NCBI GenBank assembly: GCA_900543155.1
Contig: UQQN01000101.1
Location: forward strand, 1 to 8,051
Length of the DNA stretch: 8,051 nucleotides
Source: an uncultured Prevotella sp.
GTDB lineage: Bacteria; Bacteroidota; Bacteroidia; Bacteroidales; Bacteroidaceae
Reading direction: 5' to 3'
Of the stretch, positions 5,842 through 8,051 are shown in pieces. Every line of letters begins with the position of its first letter. Within the stretch, counting starts at the first letter, position 1. The notes beneath the pieces were generated by a model. The model saw nothing but the letters and a program-made list of their open reading frames with translations, searched no databases and was not told the origin of the DNA. The translations under genes and the position numbers were made by a program.

Positions 5842-7563
5842 TTAGCATAGGAACAAGATGATAGCTTGAGCTACCAAGATGCGTAAGAACATCGATAAAG
5901 GATAAACTGTAGAGTAACCTACTGATGCAGCATCGTTGTTAGCTGTTTGGTTTGCATAGCCTAATGCAGGGGGGTCAGTATTTGAACCTGCAATAATACC
6001 CATTAATGTGAAGTAGTTAATCTTAAAACGTAAGCGAGCTACCACACCCATAATGAGCAAGGGGATGATGGTTACAAGGAAACCTACCCACACATAAGTG
6101 AGACCATCACCTTGTACTACAGTATCCCAGAAGTTGCTACCCGCCTTGATACCTACTGCAGCAAGGAAGAGAATCAAACCAATTTCGCGGAGTAAGAGGT
6201 TGGCTGAAGTAGTTGTATAAGTAACCAAGTGGAACTTGTAGCCATAAGCACCTGCCAAAATAGCAATGATAAGTGGACCACCTGCTAAACCAAGTTTTAA
6301 GGGGGTTGCCATGCCAGGGAACTGGAAGGGGATGCTACCAAAGATAATACCAATCATAATGCCCAAGAAAATGGCACCTACATTGGGGTGGTCGAGACGC
6401 TTCACAGAGTTACCCAAAATGCGTTCTACACGTGTTACACTATCTTCGGGACCTGCTACCATTAAGCGGTCGCCAATTTGGATACGCAAAGAGCGATCGG
6501 CAAAAAGGTTCATGCCTTGACGTGTAATACGTGTTACGTTAACACCATACATCGAGCTAAAGTGCATTTCGCCAAATGTTTTACCATTCACTTCGGGTTG
6601 TGTAACGAGAATACGTTTTGACACGATAGGAGCTTTCTCTGCTTGCCAATCAACTTCAATTTCGCGACCAATAAATGCAGTAGCTGCTTCAGCATCGTCC
6701 ATAGCACACACGGCATTCATCTCATCGCCAACGTGTAATTGGGTGTCTTTAGTAGGTGAAAAGATTTCATCACCATGCTTAAAGTGTGTACATACAAACG
6801 TACGACCCAAGAACTGCGTGAGCTGAGAGAATGTTTTGCCTTCGAGAGCCTTGTTCTCTACGCGAAGTGAGAGGTGGTGAGGCTTAGCGTGTGGATTGTC
6901 TTCCTGCGTCTCACGAATTTGTTGTTCTTCTTTTTCGAGCTTGATGCGGCAGATGTAGCGAATGGCGATAGTGGCACTGATAATGCCAACGACACCAAGC
7001 GGATAAGCGCAAGCATAACCTGCTGCAATGTTCTGTCCGTGCATGTTAATGCCAAGGGTGTTAATGGCTTCTTGTGCAGCACCCAAACCTGGGGTATTGG
7101 TTACAGCACCATAGAGCACACCTACAGCCATAGGCAAACTTGTGGGATCAGACTTATCGAATGCAGGAACAATGTAGTAGAGACCGAGCAATGTAAGTAC
7201 GTTGAGTATAACAATGCCCACAGCCACGAGGTTCATTTGCACACCGTCTTTTTTAAACGATTGAAAGAAACTCGGACCAACCTGCAAACCTATACAGTAG
7301 ACAAAGAGAATCAAACCAAAGTCCTGGATAAACGAAAGCACGTTAGCCGGACAGGCATATCCTCCGTCAGGGTCGGCAATGCCAAGCTGGTGGTAGATGT
7401 GGCCTACCACAATGCCGGCAAACAACACGAAGGTAACGCCCAATGATACACTTCCGATCTTGATTTTGCCGAGTACAACGCCTACAGCAATCACAAGCGA
7501 GAAGAGTAACATAATGTGTGCCACCGATCCGGTTGTTGAAAATAGAGATTGAAACCAATCCAT
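5842..7563 (-). CDS. AspT/YidE/YbjL-type membrane transporter with two RCK_C domains
   Basis: A complete 573-residue inner-membrane protein built as a duplicated membrane domain split by a soluble centre. The first half holds hydrophobic segments near residues 15-32, 38-57, 76-98, 109-131, 143-163 and 181-204. The centre, about 228-385, contains two TrkA_C/RCK_C-like modules, roughly 228-300 and 312-384; the second carries VNGKTFGEM and IQIGDRLMVAG. The second half holds segments near 395-411, 424-441, 454-472, 488-510, 516-535 and 550-572. The family's paired loop signatures are present as GAVTNTPGLGAA (152-163) and GSNTDPPALGYAN (526-538). The best-known relative, AspT, exchanges aspartate for alanine, whereas YidE and YbjL have no settled substrate. 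The layout here is that of the YidE-like branch, so I leave the substrate open. RCK_C domains usually sense small ligands or ions. The gene appears monocistronic, with its own promoter, a roughly 200-nt leader and its own terminator. ATG 7563 begins a normal family N-terminus. Confidence 0.92.
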   Translation of the reverse strand: MDWFQSLFSTTGSVAHIMLLFSLVIAVGVVLGKIKIGSVSLGVTFVLFAGIVVGHIYHQLGIADPDGGYACPANVLSFIQDFGLILFVYCIGLQVGPSFFQSFKKDGVQMNLVAVGIVILNVLTLLGLYYIVPAFDKSDPTSLPMAVGVLYGAVTNTPGLGAAQEAINTLGINMHGQNIAAGYACAYPLGVVGIISATIAIRYICRIKLEKEEQQIRETQEDNPHAKPHHLSLRVENKALEGKTFSQLTQFLGRTFVCTHFKHGDEIFSPTKDTQLHVGDEMNAVCAMDDAEAATAFIGREIEVDWQAEKAPIVSKRILVTQPEVNGKTFGEMHFSSMYGVNVTRITRQGMNLFADRSLRIQIGDRLMVAGPEDSVTRVERILGNSVKRLDHPNVGAIFLGIMIGIIFGSIPFQFPGMATPLKLGLAGGPLIIAILAGAYGYKFHLVTYTTTSANLLLREIGLILFLAAVGIKAGSNFWDTVVQGDGLTYVWVGFLVTIIPLLIMGVVARLRFKINYFTLMGIIAGSNTDPPALGYANQTANNDAASVGYSTVYPLSMFLRILVAQAIILFLC

Positions 7564-7583
7564 GGAGTAAATAGTTGTTTTTT

Positions 7584-7617
7584 ACCTGCAAAAAGCGATA
7601 GCTCGCTCCCTACAGGT
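7584..7617 (-). promoter_or_regulatory. Strand-specific 15-bp leader hairpin of the transporter mRNA
   Basis: In RNA from the - strand, bases 7617-7603 pair without interruption with 7598-7584, closing a GCUA tetraloop (7602-7599). The stem holds G-U pairs at 7608, 7609, 7610 and 7612. These would be C-A mismatches in + strand RNA, so the structure belongs to the transporter transcript. It ends 20 nt before the ATG. It could modulate ribosome access or mRNA stability. The short inner stem followed by UUUUU on the - strand could instead be a weak attenuator. Confidence 0.5.
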
Positions 7618-7770
7618 GGTTGTTATAGATATTGATATTTGTTTTTTGTTTTGGAATTTATAGTCCCTTAGGCCTTGTATTTTGTATTTTGTGTTTCAAG
7701 TGCCTTCAAAAAAATGTTTTCCATGAAGGGGAAAATCTTGCTAAAACGAGCAGATGTCCCATCTTTTGGG

Positions 7771-7801
7771 CAAATATACAGAGTTTTTTCGTCTTGGCAA
7801 A
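7771..7801 (-). promoter_or_regulatory. Promoter of the transporter gene
   Basis: On the - strand, TTTG (7801-7798) and TATATTTG (7778-7771) are separated by 19 nt. This is an exact fit to the Bacteroidetes -33/-7 consensus and the best promoter match in the window. Transcription should start near 7765, giving a leader of about 200 nt. Confidence 0.7.
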
Positions 7802-7925
7802 ATTTTGTGTACAAAGTAGCCCCTTTTTTCTTTTTAACTTGAGCAGATGAAATTCATTTGGACATTTTTTCTCCTTTAATGTATGTTTTGTGGTTGTTTT
7901 ATGAATATGTTATGTATAGATTGTG

Positions 7926-7940
7926 AATGTGTATCACATT
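7926..7940. promoter_or_regulatory. AATGTG-TAT-CACATT palindrome, candidate regulator site
   Basis: The 6-bp arms are perfect complements around TAT. The same bases contain TGTGA (7922-7926) and TCACA (7934-7938) with a 7-nt spacer, one more than the Crp consensus spacing. The site lies about 60 bp upstream of the start predicted from the -7 box at 7979-7986, a usual activator position. Whether a Crp/Fnr-type protein binds is unproven. Confidence 0.35.
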
Positions 7941-7978
7941 TCTATTCAATCTTGCAAAAAGTAAGGTTTTATACGTGT

Positions 7979-7986
7979 TATGTTTG
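7979..7986 (+). promoter_or_regulatory. Candidate -7 element for a gene beyond the right edge
   Basis: TATGTTTG matches TAnnTTTG exactly. The nearest upstream TTG (7952-7954) is 24 nt away, somewhat too far, so a -33 element is not convincing. A start near 7993 would leave a leader reaching the window edge. Confidence 0.35.
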
Positions 7987-8051
7987 CATTATAAAAGGAA
8001 AATATTGCATAAAAAGTAAATGTGTAATTATTTTTTTGATGTTATAAGGAA

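Larger units (their letters stand above)
7802..8051 (+). other. Gene-free right end, probably the upstream region of a rightward gene
   Basis: 250 bp of AT-rich DNA with no credible gene. It holds a palindrome at 7926-7940, a -7 match TATGTTTG at 7979-7986, and ends in ATAAGGAA, which could be a ribosome-binding sequence for a gene starting just beyond the edge. The downstream gene itself is not visible. Confidence 0.45.

Noticed and set aside
6874..7446. 190-codon open frame on the + strand inside the transporter gene
   Set aside because: Antisense to a well-supported membrane protein; the translation is Cys/Asn/Thr-rich without domain features.
7632..7850. 72-codon open frame on the + strand upstream of the transporter
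   Set aside because: Phe-rich translation from T-rich DNA that overlaps the transporter promoter and leader; no sign of a real protein.
7978..7989. 12-bp match TTATGTTTGCAT to the tetR palindrome region (5015-5026), considered as a second operator
   Set aside because: The match is mostly the shared -7 element TATGTTTG, and the second palindrome arm is not preserved here.

Overview
The window looks like ordinary chromosome of a Bacteroidales bacterium, most likely Prevotella or a close relative. The evidence is an AT-rich genome, genes with no Shine-Dalgarno sequence before their starts, several good copies of the Bacteroidetes -7 promoter element TAnnTTTG (some with a TTG/TTTG -33 element), and protein styles typical of that group. 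The genus is an inference from style, not from a database search.

Layout. Positions 1-539 carry no convincing gene. They hold three successive hairpins, the last followed by a T-run (a good intrinsic terminator, 226-257), then a GC-rich block (301-352), then a weak promoter. recJ (540-2258, +) and recQ (2274-4250, +) follow as a tight two-gene unit encoding a 5'-3' single-strand exonuclease and a 3'-5' DNA helicase. These two activities cooperate in RecF-type recombinational repair. recQ converges with, and overlaps by 4 bp, a small exported beta-barrel protein gene (4247-4735, -). A 349-bp AT-rich divergent region (4736-5084) separates that gene from a TetR-family regulator (5085-5705, +). 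It carries promoters in both directions and a perfect 8-4-8 palindrome at the predicted tetR transcription start. Two hairpins (5723-5764 and 5785-5820) separate tetR from a convergent AspT/YidE-type membrane transporter with two internal RCK_C domains (5842-7563, -). The transporter promoter is predicted about 210 bp upstream of its start, so its mRNA has a long leader with a 15-bp hairpin close to the start codon. The last 250 bp (7802-8051) are non-coding and look like the promoter region of a rightward gene that begins just outside the window.

Functional reading. recJ-recQ is a DNA repair operon. The small barrel protein and the TetR regulator are divergent neighbours and could form a local regulatory pair, but nothing in the sequence proves it. 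The transporter is a separate unit bounded by its own promoter and terminator.

I see no new multi-gene system such as a defence island, biosynthetic cluster, CRISPR array or mobile element. The observations most worth checking are RNA- and operator-level: the hairpin cluster at 33-257, the palindrome at 5012-5031, the strand-specific leader hairpin at 7584-7617, and the identical 13-bp start context of recJ and recQ.
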